Shown here in pieces: positions 25,004-33,832 of a stretch of 64,000 nt of DNA; the first letter of the stretch is position 1, and every line of letters begins with the position of its first letter. The DNA is from S015-6 sp964384945. Lineage in GTDB: Bacteria > Desulfobacterota > DSWW01. Made by a program: the position numbers and the translations under genes. Under the pieces are notes generated by a model. It worked only from the letters and a program-made list of their open reading frames with translations. It was not told where the DNA came from and did no database searches. The stretch covers positions 1-64,000 of the forward strand of contig CAYLMK010000015.1 in assembly GCA_964384945.1 (NCBI GenBank), read 5' to 3'.

Positions 25004-26677
25004 TTACGGGCAGCCCTCCCCGTTCGTGCCGCGGACGTACGGGCAGCGATCCGCCTCGGCGTCTTCAAGGAACGAGATCGCCAGATCCCCCTCCATCAGG
25101 CCGGGGGCGCTTTCCGCGAAACGGAAGAGGGCCGGGTCGCAGAGGCCGTCCCCGTCCGAATCCGGGACCCCTCTCACGCTGCGGTTGCCGCACCGGCCGT
25201 GCACGGTCGGCAGGCTGTCCGCCAGGTCCGGGATGCCGTCCGAATCCCAGTCATAGCCGTCGCTGATCTTCCGGGCGAAGGGAAAAAGCTCCCCGTCGGG
25301 GAGGCCGTCGAGATCCCGGTCATAGGTCGAGCTGTCGGAGAAGCGGACCCCGAGGGGAATGTCGCATCCGAACCGGGAGAAGTAGTACCACTCCTTCTCG
25401 TGCACGTATTCGATCTCCTGCGGCTCCCGGTAGAGATAGAAGGGCCGGTAGAAGGGACCCTGCGGAGAGTCGTAGAACACCTTGAGCCTCGTGATCGAGG
25501 AGAGGGACTCGGCATCGAGCGAGAGTTCACTTCCCGTGATTCTCGTCACCTCCTTTTTCAGGAACCCGATGAAGCCTCCGAGGTTCCTTGCGGGCTGGAG
25601 GTTGACGCCCCGGATCCGGGAGGCCGGCTCGAAGCGGATTTCGACCCGGTCCCGGTCCACGATCGCCCGGCTCTTCATCAGCCGGATGTTCGCGAAGACC
25701 CGGACCTCGCCTCCGTCGCAAAGGTCCAGGCGGTCCGGGATTCCGTCCCGGTCCGTGTCCGCGGCGCCGGCCGAGCCGTACGGGGTGAACAGATAGTCAT
25801 CCGCGGAATCCACGACGTCGTCCCGGTCCGAATCGATGCAGCGGATGTCGTAGCTGTTCGCGCAGAGGAAACCGCTCTCCTCCTCGCACACGAGGCCCCG
25901 GCGGTCCGGGCACGCCTCCTCGAAGCCGTTCCTGGGCAGGAACCCGAGCACCTTCATGATGTGTTTGTCGAAGAGGAGCGGCGCCCCCTCTTCCCGCGGA
26001 GAGAGGGGCAGGATCCTCGTCTTCGGCAACCCGATGCTCCACTCCAGGAGATTCGAAGGCCGGTTTTCCTGCGAGATGTGGTTGTAGCCGAACCCGTGGA
26101 GGATCTTGTGGATGGCCAGGGCCGCGGCCCGGCCGTCTTCCTCCTTCCGGGCAGGGTCGAGAAAGGCCTCCATGCAAAGGTATTTTCTGCCGTTGCGGCT
26201 GTAACCCTGGCTCGGGCCGTCCGTGCACCACGGGCCGTAAGTCTCCGAGGCCGGAGAGAAGACCAGGATGTCGTAGTCCGTCCCGTTCCGTGCGCAGTGC
26301 GCTTCCAGGGCCGTGATCCAGTCCACCACACCGCGGCTGGAATAGGCCAGGCGGTCGTCGCCGAGTTCCCTCGCATGGAGAAAGGTGAGTCGGGGCGAGA
26401 CCCGGATCCTGCCGAAGGACTCCCTCTCGAGCACGGCCTCGAGGTGCGCGAGCCTCCGCGCAAACATCTCTTCGGGCAGGACAGGGCCATGGGCGTCGTC
26501 GAACAGGATCAGGTAGAGCAGCTTGAAGTCGTACGCATTCGGCTCCGGGGCCTCTCGGATTTCTCTCCTCGAGACAAGGACCGCGGCGGTGAGCAGGAGG
26601 CACGCGGCGAGGAACTGGGCGAGCCTGACGGCCCGGGTTCGGTTGTACGGCTCCATCCTCTTCCGGCACCTTTCCAT
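25004..26677 (-). CDS. Membrane-anchored TSP3-repeat protein with degenerate metzincin motif
   Basis: Predicted 557 aa. An N-terminal helix (residues about 19-36) anchors or exports it. Residues 187-201 read LAIHKILHGFGYNHI: this is the metzincin HExxHxxGxxH pattern (His190, His194, His200, Gly197) with the catalytic Glu replaced by Lys191 (codon AAG at 26107-26105). The C-terminal half carries at least five calcium-binding TSP3-like repeats (DSDRDDVVDSADD, DTDRDGIPDRLD, DRDLDGLPDG, DWDSDGIPDLAD, DSDGDGLCD). Likely a surface or periplasmic protein that binds zinc but does not cleave. Divergent from the bc-complex genes. Start ATG 26677 is the best of two close candidates. Confidence 0.72.
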   Translation of the reverse strand: MERCRKRMEPYNRTRAVRLAQFLAACLLLTAAVLVSRREIREAPEPNAYDFKLLYLILFDDAHGPVLPEEMFARRLAHLEAVLERESFGRIRVSPRLTFLHARELGDDRLAYSSRGVVDWITALEAHCARNGTDYDILVFSPASETYGPWCTDGPSQGYSRNGRKYLCMEAFLDPARKEEDGRAAALAIHKILHGFGYNHISQENRPSNLLEWSIGLPKTRILPLSPREEGAPLLFDKHIMKVLGFLPRNGFEEACPDRRGLVCEEESGFLCANSYDIRCIDSDRDDVVDSADDYLFTPYGSAGAADTDRDGIPDRLDLCDGGEVRVFANIRLMKSRAIVDRDRVEIRFEPASRIRGVNLQPARNLGGFIGFLKKEVTRITGSELSLDAESLSSITRLKVFYDSPQGPFYRPFYLYREPQEIEYVHEKEWYYFSRFGCDIPLGVRFSDSSTYDRDLDGLPDGELFPFARKISDGYDWDSDGIPDLADSLPTVHGRCGNRSVRGVPDSDGDGLCDPALFRFAESAPGLMEGDLAISFLEDAEADRCPYVRGTNGEGCP

Positions 26678-26761
26678 GTATGTGTTCTCGCCCGAAATCG
26701 AGGTTAACTTTATGGCAGGCCGTCCCCGCGGGGCGATCGTGGCCGCTTGCGCCGTAAACGA

Positions 26762-26790
26762 TTGATTCTCTGTGATGCATCTAGTATTTT
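26762..26790 (+). promoter_or_regulatory. Promoter of the Rieske/cytochrome b operon
   Basis: TTGATT (26762-26767), 17 bp, TATTTT (26785-26790), in an AT-rich island, about 170 bp before the Rieske ATG. Confidence 0.45.
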
Positions 26791-26962
26791 CTTCACGTGC
26801 AGAAGAAAGATGGGGTTGCCTGTCCTGGTGCCGGTCATATCCCCCATTCTGAAAGAAGAGACCTGAACCGGCCGGGTTCAGGGCCGAACGCAGTGTCAGA
26901 ACGAGGCCTGTGGAGAACGGAACACGCCGCCCTCTCGGACCGAAACCGCAAAACCCCCACCC

Positions 26963-27457
26963 ATGCCTCCGGACGAATACGGCCGCGATGTCCCGTCCCG
27001 CCGGGATTTCCTCACGCGCGCCGGCCATGTCATGGCCGGAGCCTGCGCAATCGCGGCCGCGGCCGGAGGCGTGCGGTTCGCCGTACCCGGTTTCGAGCAG
27101 GGGCCTCCGCGGCGGTTTCCCCTGGGCCGCCCCTCCGATTTCAGGATGAACACCCTCACCTGGCTCGAGGACCGGGATCTGTTCGTCCTGCGCGACGAAG
27201 CAGGCATGGGCGCATTCTCCTGCCGCTGCACGCACCTGGGCTGCGTGGTTCGGAGAACCGCAGAGGGATTTGTGTGCCCCTGTCACGGGGCCGAATACGG
27301 CCCTCAGGGGGAGGTGATCTCCGGGCCGGCCCGCCGCCCCCTGCCCTGGTACAGGGTGTGGCTCGAGCCGGACGGCCGGCTCTGGGTGGACGTGGGCGAA
27401 CCCCTCGATGCAGCAGGGCCGGCAGATGTCGGGCTGCCGCATAAGGACAGAGCGTGA
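26963..27457 (+). CDS. Rieske 2Fe-2S protein of a quinol:cytochrome c oxidoreductase
   Basis: Predicted 164 aa. Twin-arginine-like start (SRRDFLTRAG) with a hydrophobic stretch, then the Rieske motifs CTHLGC and CPCHGAEYG that bind the 2Fe-2S cluster through two Cys and two His. It accepts electrons from menaquinol at the outer face of the membrane and passes them to cytochrome c. The cytochrome b gene overlaps its stop (GTGA at 27454-27457). Firmly identified. Confidence 0.93.
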   Translation: MPPDEYGRDVPSRRDFLTRAGHVMAGACAIAAAAGGVRFAVPGFEQGPPRRFPLGRPSDFRMNTLTWLEDRDLFVLRDEAGMGAFSCRCTHLGCVVRRTAEGFVCPCHGAEYGPQGEVISGPARRPLPWYRVWLEPDGRLWVDVGEPLDAAGPADVGLPHKDRA

Positions 27458-28836
27458 ATGGATTCTTCTCGGAACTCCTGGCCAACGCGGCCGCCCTTCC
27501 GGCCAACCTGAGGCGCGGGATGCGGCCCGGCCCCCCGGGAGAAGGGGACACGCTCACCCATCCCATGCGACGGAATTTCCTCTTCCACCTCCACGCGGTC
27601 CGGGTCTCCCCCCGGACGCTGGAACCCGGCACAACCCTCGGGCTCGGGCTCATGACTCTCTCCCTGTTCGGCGTGCTAGCCGCCAGCGGCGTCCTGCTCA
27701 TGGTCTATTACGTGCCGAGCCCGCGCGAGGCCTACACGAGCATCCAGGACCTGGAGTATGCGGTCACCTTCGGCTCCTTTCTTCGCGCCCTGCACCGCTG
27801 GGCAGGCCACGCCATGGTTCTCACCGCCTTCCTGCATCTGCTGCGGGTCGCCTTTACGGGCGCCTATTTCCGCCGGGAACTCAACTGGACGATCGGGCTC
27901 GGGCTCTTCCTGCTGACCCTGGGGCTCGCCTTCACCGGCTACCTGCTGCCCTGGGACCAGCTCGCTTTCTGGGCGGTGCGCGTCTCGGCGAACCTGCTGG
28001 ACTACATCCCCTGGACAGGCGGCTGCCTCAAGCGGATTCTCCTGGGAGGCCCGGAGGTCGGCCATGCGGCGCTCATCCGCTTCCACATGCTGCACGTGGC
28101 GTTCCTGCCAGGCCTGATGCTCGGACTCGTGGCGCTCCATCTGTGGCGGATCCGCAGGGACGGAGGCCTCGCCCGCGAGCCCGGGGGTGCACCCGATAAC
28201 GAGGCGACGGTTCCTGCATGGCCGCACCTTCTGCTCCGGGAGGCCGTCCTCGTGATGGTCCTGCTGACCTTGCTCTCTCTGTTCGCCGCGTTCGTTCCGG
28301 CCCCTCTCGGCCAGGCGCCCGACTTCCACAACCCGTCCAACCCGGAAAAGACCCCCTGGTACTTCCTGTGGCTCCAGGAAATGGTGAGCTACTCGGCGCC
28401 GGTGGGCGGATTCATCTTCCCCGGGCTTCTCCTTGCAGGGTTGTTCCTCCTTCCCGTTCTGGAACGAGAGCCGGGCGGGGTGGGACGGTGGCTCGGCGGA
28501 AAGGGCAGGCGTTTGTATGTCGGATGTTCCCTGGTCCTCGCCCTGATCGTGTTCGTTCTGCTCGAAGGCTTGTTCATGGACGCGCGGGTCGTTTCCGCGC
28601 TCGCATCGCAGCCGCCGCTCGTCCGTGATTTCCTCAACCCGGCGACCGGCATGCTCGCCCTGGCGGCCGCCGCCTTCGCGGCCGCCGGGGTCCGGACCCG
28701 GTCGACCCGCGCCGCATTCCTTGCGGCCGGCGCGGCTCTTCTGGTCGCTGCGATCGGGTTCACGCTGGTCGCCTGGTGCCGCGGTCCGTTCTGGGCCTTT
28801 TTCTGGCCTTGGGAGGAATGGGCCCTTGTCCGGTAG
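27454..28836 (+). CDS. Cytochrome b of the bc-type complex (N- and C-domains fused)
   Basis: Predicted 460 aa, GTG start overlapping the Rieske stop. Eight or so membrane helices. The heme-ligating histidine pairs are visible in ALHRWAGHAMVLTAFLHLLR and FHMLHVAFLPGLMLGLVALHL, each pair 13-14 residues apart, so both b hemes are present. The C-terminal domain with its extra helices is fused, as in bc1 cytochrome b. PxxW-type Q-site signature: NPEKTPWYFLWLQE. Transfers electrons across the membrane in the Q cycle. Overlaps the cytochrome c gene. Confidence 0.92.
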   Translation: MNGFFSELLANAAALPANLRRGMRPGPPGEGDTLTHPMRRNFLFHLHAVRVSPRTLEPGTTLGLGLMTLSLFGVLAASGVLLMVYYVPSPREAYTSIQDLEYAVTFGSFLRALHRWAGHAMVLTAFLHLLRVAFTGAYFRRELNWTIGLGLFLLTLGLAFTGYLLPWDQLAFWAVRVSANLLDYIPWTGGCLKRILLGGPEVGHAALIRFHMLHVAFLPGLMLGLVALHLWRIRRDGGLAREPGGAPDNEATVPAWPHLLLREAVLVMVLLTLLSLFAAFVPAPLGQAPDFHNPSNPEKTPWYFLWLQEMVSYSAPVGGFIFPGLLLAGLFLLPVLEREPGGVGRWLGGKGRRLYVGCSLVLALIVFVLLEGLFMDARVVSALASQPPLVRDFLNPATGMLALAAAAFAAAGVRTRSTRAAFLAAGAALLVAAIGFTLVAWCRGPFWAFFWPWEEWALVR

Positions 28837-29860
28837 CGAACTGGCGCGTCAGCATCGCCTCCTGCGGCTCTCATTTCTCGTGGCCGGCTGCGCGCTCCTC
28901 TGCGTGCTCGCGCTCGTCTTCGTCCGGGAGCGGCAGGCGCCCTGGCGGGTCCTGCAGAAACAGTTCTTTTCCCTGGACCGGAACGGTGCGGGGGGCGGCC
29001 ATGCGACCCGCATCCGCCAGTACACCACGTGCGCCGGGGAAGTGGACCGCTGCATCACCTGCCACATGGGGATCGAGAGGGCCGACCTGGCGGACGCGAC
29101 GATCCCGCTTCCGTTCCGGGGCCACGGGCCGGGCCGGGGAAGACACCTTCCGGACCGCGTCGGGTGCTCTGCCTGCCATGGCGGCGTCGGCCGCGCACTC
29201 GAGCCGGGAGCCGCGCACGGGAGGGCCGGCCATGGCGACGCGGACCCCTTGATGCGTTTGCCTCACCTTCAGGCGAGCTGTGCCCGGTGCCACGTGCCGG
29301 GCGCGCAGGCCGGACAGGAGCGGTTGGAGCAGGGGGCCTGGCTGTACCTGGGCCTGGGCTGCGCGCTGTGCCATCCGCTGGGGGAAGGAGGCCGAGGCGG
29401 CGTCGATTTCGGGCCCGACCTGAGGACGATCGGCCGGAGGGACCCGGACGATCTCGAGACGAGCCTGCTCGATCCTGCCCGTAACTTCCCCGGCTCCACC
29501 ATGCCGTCGTTCCGGCTGGCCCTGGAAAAGGAGCCCGAGGCGACCGAGAGCCTGCTCATTTACCTCGAGAGCCTCGTCCTGGAGCGCCACGCGGCCTGCG
29601 GCACCCGCCACACGACGCGGAGCCTGGTAACCAGACCTTGCGCGACCTGTCACGCCGGGGAAAGAGGGCATGCCGGCGGCCGCTTGAGGCACCGCTGCAC
29701 CTATATCCTGAAGAAGGCGGGCGAGCTGCGCTGCGGGAACTGCCATGCTTCAGGAATCCCCCCGGAAGGCCGAGGAGAAGGGTATTGTCCCCTGGTGCGG
29801 GAACACCGTGAAGCCTGCTGGGCCTGCCACGAAAGCCAAGAGCTGAGACCTGATAGCTGA
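28826..29860 (+). CDS. Seven-heme c-type cytochrome subunit of the bc complex
   Basis: Predicted 344 aa, TTG start with GGGAGG nine bases upstream, inside the end of the cytochrome b gene. One N-terminal helix (LSFLVAGCALLCVLALVF) anchors it. Seven CxxCH heme sites are present in order: CITCH, CSACH, CARCH, CALCH, CATCH, CGNCH, CWACH. A central segment (LGLGCALCHPLGEGGRGG...TIGRRDPDDLETSLLDP) resembles a mono-heme cytochrome c domain. It would take electrons from the Rieske centre and could pass them to a reductase or out of the cell. Confidence 0.88.
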   Translation: MSGSELARQHRLLRLSFLVAGCALLCVLALVFVRERQAPWRVLQKQFFSLDRNGAGGGHATRIRQYTTCAGEVDRCITCHMGIERADLADATIPLPFRGHGPGRGRHLPDRVGCSACHGGVGRALEPGAAHGRAGHGDADPLMRLPHLQASCARCHVPGAQAGQERLEQGAWLYLGLGCALCHPLGEGGRGGVDFGPDLRTIGRRDPDDLETSLLDPARNFPGSTMPSFRLALEKEPEATESLLIYLESLVLERHAACGTRHTTRSLVTRPCATCHAGERGHAGGRLRHRCTYILKKAGELRCGNCHASGIPPEGRGEGYCPLVREHREACWACHESQELRPDS

Positions 29861-29878
29861 CGTAGAGGGATCCACACG

Positions 29879-30451
29879 ATGGCATATACGCGAAGAGAGA
29901 TCCTCGTCCGCCTGGCTGGGCTGGGAGGTGCCTGTCTTGTGGTCCCCAGGATCGCGGCGGGCGAGATTCCCGCCCCGGAGGAGGGGAGGCCCCTGGGGCC
30001 GCAAGAGCGGGAGACGATTGCGGCGGCTGTGGAGAGGCTCCTCCCCGGCGCCGGCGAGGCCGGGGTGCCTGCATACATGGATCGCTGGCTCACGGAGAGA
30101 TCCTTCCGGCTCGTGCGCAACTATCTCGCTCATGGCGCGCGCCGCCTCGACGAGTCCGCCGGGAAGAAACACGGCAGGCCCTTTGCCGCCTGCCCGGGTG
30201 AAGAGCAGGATGCGATCCTCAAGGCCTTTGCGGCCGGCGAATTCAAGGAAGACAGGTTCGACGGCGGCGTGTTCTTTCAGCAGCTCATGGAACTCACGCT
30301 GGAGGGCTATCTCTCCGACCCCAGGTACGGGGGAAACCGGGATCGGGCGGGCTGGCGCTGGATCGGCATACCGGACGGCCTGCGCTCCTGCTGGTGGAAC
30401 CCGCACGGGGTGGCGATGGTCCTCTCCCCGGAGGAGGGCCCCCAGGACTGA
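29879..30451 (+). CDS. Gluconate 2-dehydrogenase subunit 3-family protein (Tat-exported)
   Basis: Predicted 190 aa. N-terminal twin-arginine signal (TRREILVRLAGLGGACLV). The rest matches the small subunit 3 of membrane-bound gluconate/sugar dehydrogenases (ERETIAAAVERLLPG; AFAAGEF; FFQQLMELTLEGYLSDPRYGGN; GWRWIG). It helps export and mature the flavin subunit through the Tat system. It precedes the GMC flavoprotein gene, its expected partner, but the usual cytochrome c subunit is missing. The bc-complex cytochrome just upstream could receive the electrons. Confidence 0.88.
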   Translation: MAYTRREILVRLAGLGGACLVVPRIAAGEIPAPEEGRPLGPQERETIAAAVERLLPGAGEAGVPAYMDRWLTERSFRLVRNYLAHGARRLDESAGKKHGRPFAACPGEEQDAILKAFAAGEFKEDRFDGGVFFQQLMELTLEGYLSDPRYGGNRDRAGWRWIGIPDGLRSCWWNPHGVAMVLSPEEGPQD

Positions 30452-30509
30452 AAGATCGGGGAACGGTGTTCCCTGTCCCTTGGGGGCGACGCTTGGAGTT
30501 CGCGCGGGG

Positions 30510-32186
30510 GTGAAAGCGGCCTTGGCGGAAGAATTCGACGTTGTGGTCATCGGCAGCGGCGCGGGAGGCGCCCCGGTGGCGGCGGTGCTGGCCGAGGCAG
30601 GGGCCAGGGTGGTGATCCTGGAGAAGGGTCCCTACTACACCTCTGCGGACTTCGTCCACGACGAGGTCAAGATCTGCCGCCGCGACTTCTGGGTCCCGTA
30701 TCTGGACGACGAACCACACACGATCCGAGGCTCGGAGGCGGAGCCGGCCAGGAGGACCCGATCCGGATGGACGAGCGCCTGCGTGGGCGGCGCAACCGTC
30801 CACATGAGCGGGTTCTTCTACCGCCTCCAGCCGTCCGATTTCCGGCTTGCCGAGAGGACCGGCGGGATCGAGAACGCGGACATCGCGGACTGGCCGATCT
30901 CGATCGAAGACCTTCTTCCCTACTACGACAGGCTGGAGGCGCGGATCGGCGTCTCGGGCAGGGCATGGGTGAATCCCTTCGAGGCCCGGAACCGCCCCTT
31001 TCCGCTGCCGCCCCTGCGGCCGCATCCGGCGGCCTTCCTGTTCGACGACGCCGCCCGCTCCCTCGGCTATCACCCGTATCCCACCCCCCGCGCCATCGCA
31101 TCCCGGATCTTCGGGCGAAGGCCTCCTTGCAACTATTGCGGCCTCTGCGGGGACTACGGATGCGAGAACGCTTCGAAGTCGAGCTGTCTGGTCACCTTCA
31201 TTCCGGCCGCCGAGGCGACCGGCCGCTGTCAGGTCAGGCCGCGGTCCATGGCCCGCCGGATCCTGGTCGATGACTCCGACCAGGTCCGCGGCGTGGAGTA
31301 CCTCGATGCGCAGGGCAAGGTCCGCCGGGTCAGAGCGCGCGTCGTCTGTCTGGCCGCATCGGCCGTGGAGAGCGCGCGGTTGCTCCTCCTGTCCGAAAGC
31401 AGCCGGTTTCCCCATGGGCTGGCCAACAACAGCGGGCTCGTGGGCAGGAATCTGACCTTTTCCACTCTGGCGAAAGGCTCCGCCGTCTTCGACCGGCAGG
31501 CACTCATCGCCAGGCTCGGCCGCGAGGGCATGGACCTGCCCTTCTTTCAGCGGTCGGTCCAGGACGATTACTGGCTGAAAGGCTCCGGCCTCGTCCTGCC
31601 CAAGGGGGGAACCTACAACTTCATCCTCGAGCACCCGAACCCGATCAACGCGGCGGTGCGCCTCGCCGCGGCCGAGAAGTGGCGGCTCTTCGGGCAGGAC
31701 TTGAAGGAGAGGCTACGCCGGCATTTCCTCGAGGAGATCACCGTGGAGTTCGAGGTCTTCGGAGAGTCGCTTCCCTGGAAGGGGGCCTTCGTGGATCTGG
31801 ATCCGGAGCGGCGGGACCGGTTCGGCCTGCCCGTTGCGAGGATCACGTTCCAAAACCACCCCCGGGCCGACGAGGTCAACATGAGGATGCTCCGGCACGG
31901 GATGGACATGCTCGAGGCCATCCGGCCCGCCGCCGAGCGCGTCTCCGCCTGGACCTGGAAGGACACGACCTATCACCTCCAGCAGGGCACGTGCCGCTTC
32001 GGCAACGATCCGGGGCGTTCCGTCCTGGATCCGGCCTGCCAGGCCCACGAGGTCCGGAACCTCTACGTGACCGACGGCAGCTTCATGCCCACCTCCGGCG
32101 GCGCTCCCTCCACGGCGACCATCCTGGCGAACAGCATGCGCGTGGGGGATCTCATTCGGGAGCGGTTTCTGCGGGGCGAGGTGTGA
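30510..32186 (+). CDS. GMC-family FAD oxidoreductase (gluconate dehydrogenase-type large subunit)
   Basis: Predicted 558 aa. FAD motif VVVIGSGAGGAPVAAVLAEAG near residue 12, GGATVHMSGFFYR further in, and the C-terminal TDGSFMPTSGGAPSTATILANSM. A cysteine group CNYCGLCGDYGCENASKSSC sits where relatives of this subgroup carry a cluster-like motif. GTG start at 30510 chosen because it begins closest to the FAD motif with GGAG upstream; a TTG 12 bases later is possible. Oxidises a sugar, sugar acid or alcohol in the periplasm, handing electrons on through its partner. Substrate unknown. Confidence 0.88.
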   Translation: MKAALAEEFDVVVIGSGAGGAPVAAVLAEAGARVVILEKGPYYTSADFVHDEVKICRRDFWVPYLDDEPHTIRGSEAEPARRTRSGWTSACVGGATVHMSGFFYRLQPSDFRLAERTGGIENADIADWPISIEDLLPYYDRLEARIGVSGRAWVNPFEARNRPFPLPPLRPHPAAFLFDDAARSLGYHPYPTPRAIASRIFGRRPPCNYCGLCGDYGCENASKSSCLVTFIPAAEATGRCQVRPRSMARRILVDDSDQVRGVEYLDAQGKVRRVRARVVCLAASAVESARLLLLSESSRFPHGLANNSGLVGRNLTFSTLAKGSAVFDRQALIARLGREGMDLPFFQRSVQDDYWLKGSGLVLPKGGTYNFILEHPNPINAAVRLAAAEKWRLFGQDLKERLRRHFLEEITVEFEVFGESLPWKGAFVDLDPERRDRFGLPVARITFQNHPRADEVNMRMLRHGMDMLEAIRPAAERVSAWTWKDTTYHLQQGTCRFGNDPGRSVLDPACQAHEVRNLYVTDGSFMPTSGGAPSTATILANSMRVGDLIRERFLRGEV

Positions 32187-32240
32187 GCGGTTCTGCGTGC
32201 CGACCCGTCGGCGGAGTCGCCGGGCGGGAAGCCTCCGGCC

Positions 32241-32747
32241 TCAGGCACCGCTGTCCGCAGGCTCCACCACCTTGTAGTAGATGATGAGGTCGTCCCGGTC
32301 GCTGTAGAAGTCCGGGATCCGCCCCCCTTCGACGAACCCTTCCCGCTTGTAGAAACCCTTGGCCGATCGGTAAAGCTCGGTCGATGAGGTCTCCACCCGG
32401 AGGATCCGCCCGCCGCTGTGCGCCACGGTCGCGGTCAGCGCGCGCAGCAGGTGGTGTCCGATCCCCTTTCCTCTCTGGTCCGGGTCCACGACGATCCAGT
32501 AGAGGTCGTAGGTGTGGCGGGTCATCGGCGTCGCGCCGAAGCAGGCATAACCGAAATAGGCGTTTTCCTCTCCTGTGCCTTCCTCCACCGCCACGATGAA
32601 GCGGTACGTGGATCGCTCCGGGTTCCGGAGGGTCTCGTCGATCAGCTCGATCGCCACGCTTGCTTCCTCGGGACGGAAGGCATCAGTACGCTGCAGTAGC
32701 GCAACCAAAGGTTCTCGGTCGCAGGGCAAGAGGGGGCGTAGGTGCAT
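32241..32747 (-). CDS. GNAT-family N-acetyltransferase
   Basis: Predicted 168 aa. Acetyl-CoA loop DPDQRGKGIGHHLLRAL at about residues 90-106, typical for GNAT, with the usual N-terminal RPLLPCDREPLVALL. Its first 65 bases overlap the end of the upstream ATP-grasp gene in another frame, so it is made from the same transcript. The two probably act together, for instance ligation and acetylation of an amino acid or peptide; this is inference from the tight coupling. Confidence 0.85.
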   Translation of the reverse strand: MHLRPLLPCDREPLVALLQRTDAFRPEEASVAIELIDETLRNPERSTYRFIVAVEEGTGEENAYFGYACFGATPMTRHTYDLYWIVVDPDQRGKGIGHHLLRALTATVAHSGGRILRVETSSTELYRSAKGFYKREGFVEGGRIPDFYSDRDDLIIYYKVVEPADSGA

Positions 32748-33801
32748 GGCGTTCCTTCAGGGATGCGTCGGCCGCGATGGCGAGGACCAGTTCCGGATAG
32801 CTCACTCCCACCGCGCGGGCGGCGATCGCCAGCCCGGCGTCCGGCGCAAGGTCGGGGTTGGGGTTGACGTCGATGACCGTGGGACGGCCTGCGGCGTCCA
32901 GCCGCAGGTCGACCCGGCCGTAGCTCGTGCCTCCGAGCGCGAGGAAGGCCGCGCGGGCGATGTGCACGATCTCGTTCTGGAGGGACTTCGGCACCGCCTC
33001 GGAACAGGGCCGGGAGAAGGCGGCGTATTCGGGCGCCCCGGGCAGCCACTTGCTGCTGTAAGTGACCACGGGCGGCAGGTCGCCGGGACAAGGGGAAAAG
33101 TCGATCTCGGTCAGCGAGAACCTTCCGTGGTAAGGGTTGGGGAAGATGGCCACATTGAACTCCGGGCCCGGAAGATACTCTTCGATCAGGACCGGGCCGG
33201 GGACCTGCTCCTGCAGCCAACCGATCCGGTTCCTCAGCCGGCGGCGGCTGTGGAAGACCGAACCCGGATCGATCCCGATCGAGGCGTCGGCGCGCGCCGG
33301 TTTCACGAAGACCGGAAGGCCGAGCCGTGAGAGCTTCCGGTCCGTGGCTTCCTGCAGCCTCCGGATGGTCAGGCAGGGGGCCACGGGAAGGCTGTGCGCG
33401 GCAAGCACCTGTCGCGCCTGGTCCTTCCGGAAGGCCAGCCGGAGGGCGGCAGGGCCGTTTCCCGTGTAGGGAATGCCTGCCGCCTCCAGGCGGCCGGGCA
33501 GCTCGGGCTCTCGCGAGGAATCGCCGCCGAGGGATTCGACCAGGTTGAAGACCGCATCCGCCCTGCCTTCGAGCAGCAGGGAGACGGTGGGCTCCAAGTC
33601 GCCCTCGACCGGACTGAGCGAGGTTTCGTGGCCGTGGGCGGCCAGGATGTCGCGCACCCCGGCCGCGGTCCTCGCCACCCCTTCGTTTGCCTCGATAAAG
33701 GAAGACCGTCGACGCGGTTCGTTCGGAGGGGAGGCCTCGAAGTCGTGGTTGTAAACCACGGCGAAACGCCTCGAGTTGCCCTGTGACGACTCCTCACCCA
33801 T
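32683..33801 (-). CDS. D-alanine-D-alanine ligase-like ATP-grasp enzyme
   Basis: Predicted 372 aa. Ddl-like N-terminal domain (VFNLVESLGGDSSREPELPGRLEAAGIPYTGNGP), ATP-grasp core (LPVFVKPARADASIGI, VLIEEYLPGPEFNVAI) and the metal-binding end (YGRVDLRLDAAGRPTVIDVNPNPDL). It lacks the standard E-(H/L)-D catalytic spacing of true Ddl and matches a family of stand-alone ligases of unknown substrate. A ~25-residue C-terminal tail runs over the start of the GNAT gene by 65 bp. Confidence 0.85.
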   Translation of the reverse strand: MGEESSQGNSRRFAVVYNHDFEASPPNEPRRRSSFIEANEGVARTAAGVRDILAAHGHETSLSPVEGDLEPTVSLLLEGRADAVFNLVESLGGDSSREPELPGRLEAAGIPYTGNGPAALRLAFRKDQARQVLAAHSLPVAPCLTIRRLQEATDRKLSRLGLPVFVKPARADASIGIDPGSVFHSRRRLRNRIGWLQEQVPGPVLIEEYLPGPEFNVAIFPNPYHGRFSLTEIDFSPCPGDLPPVVTYSSKWLPGAPEYAAFSRPCSEAVPKSLQNEIVHIARAAFLALGGTSYGRVDLRLDAAGRPTVIDVNPNPDLAPDAGLAIAARAVGVSYPELVLAIAADASLKERHAPTPPLALRPRTFGCATAAY

Positions 33802-33832
33802 TCGCTTCCGGTTCTTCGGTTGGCGAAGCGCG

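Noticed and set aside
30294..31634. A 446-codon minus-strand frame opposite the GMC gene
   Set aside because: Shadow of the FAD enzyme; no start signals or motifs.
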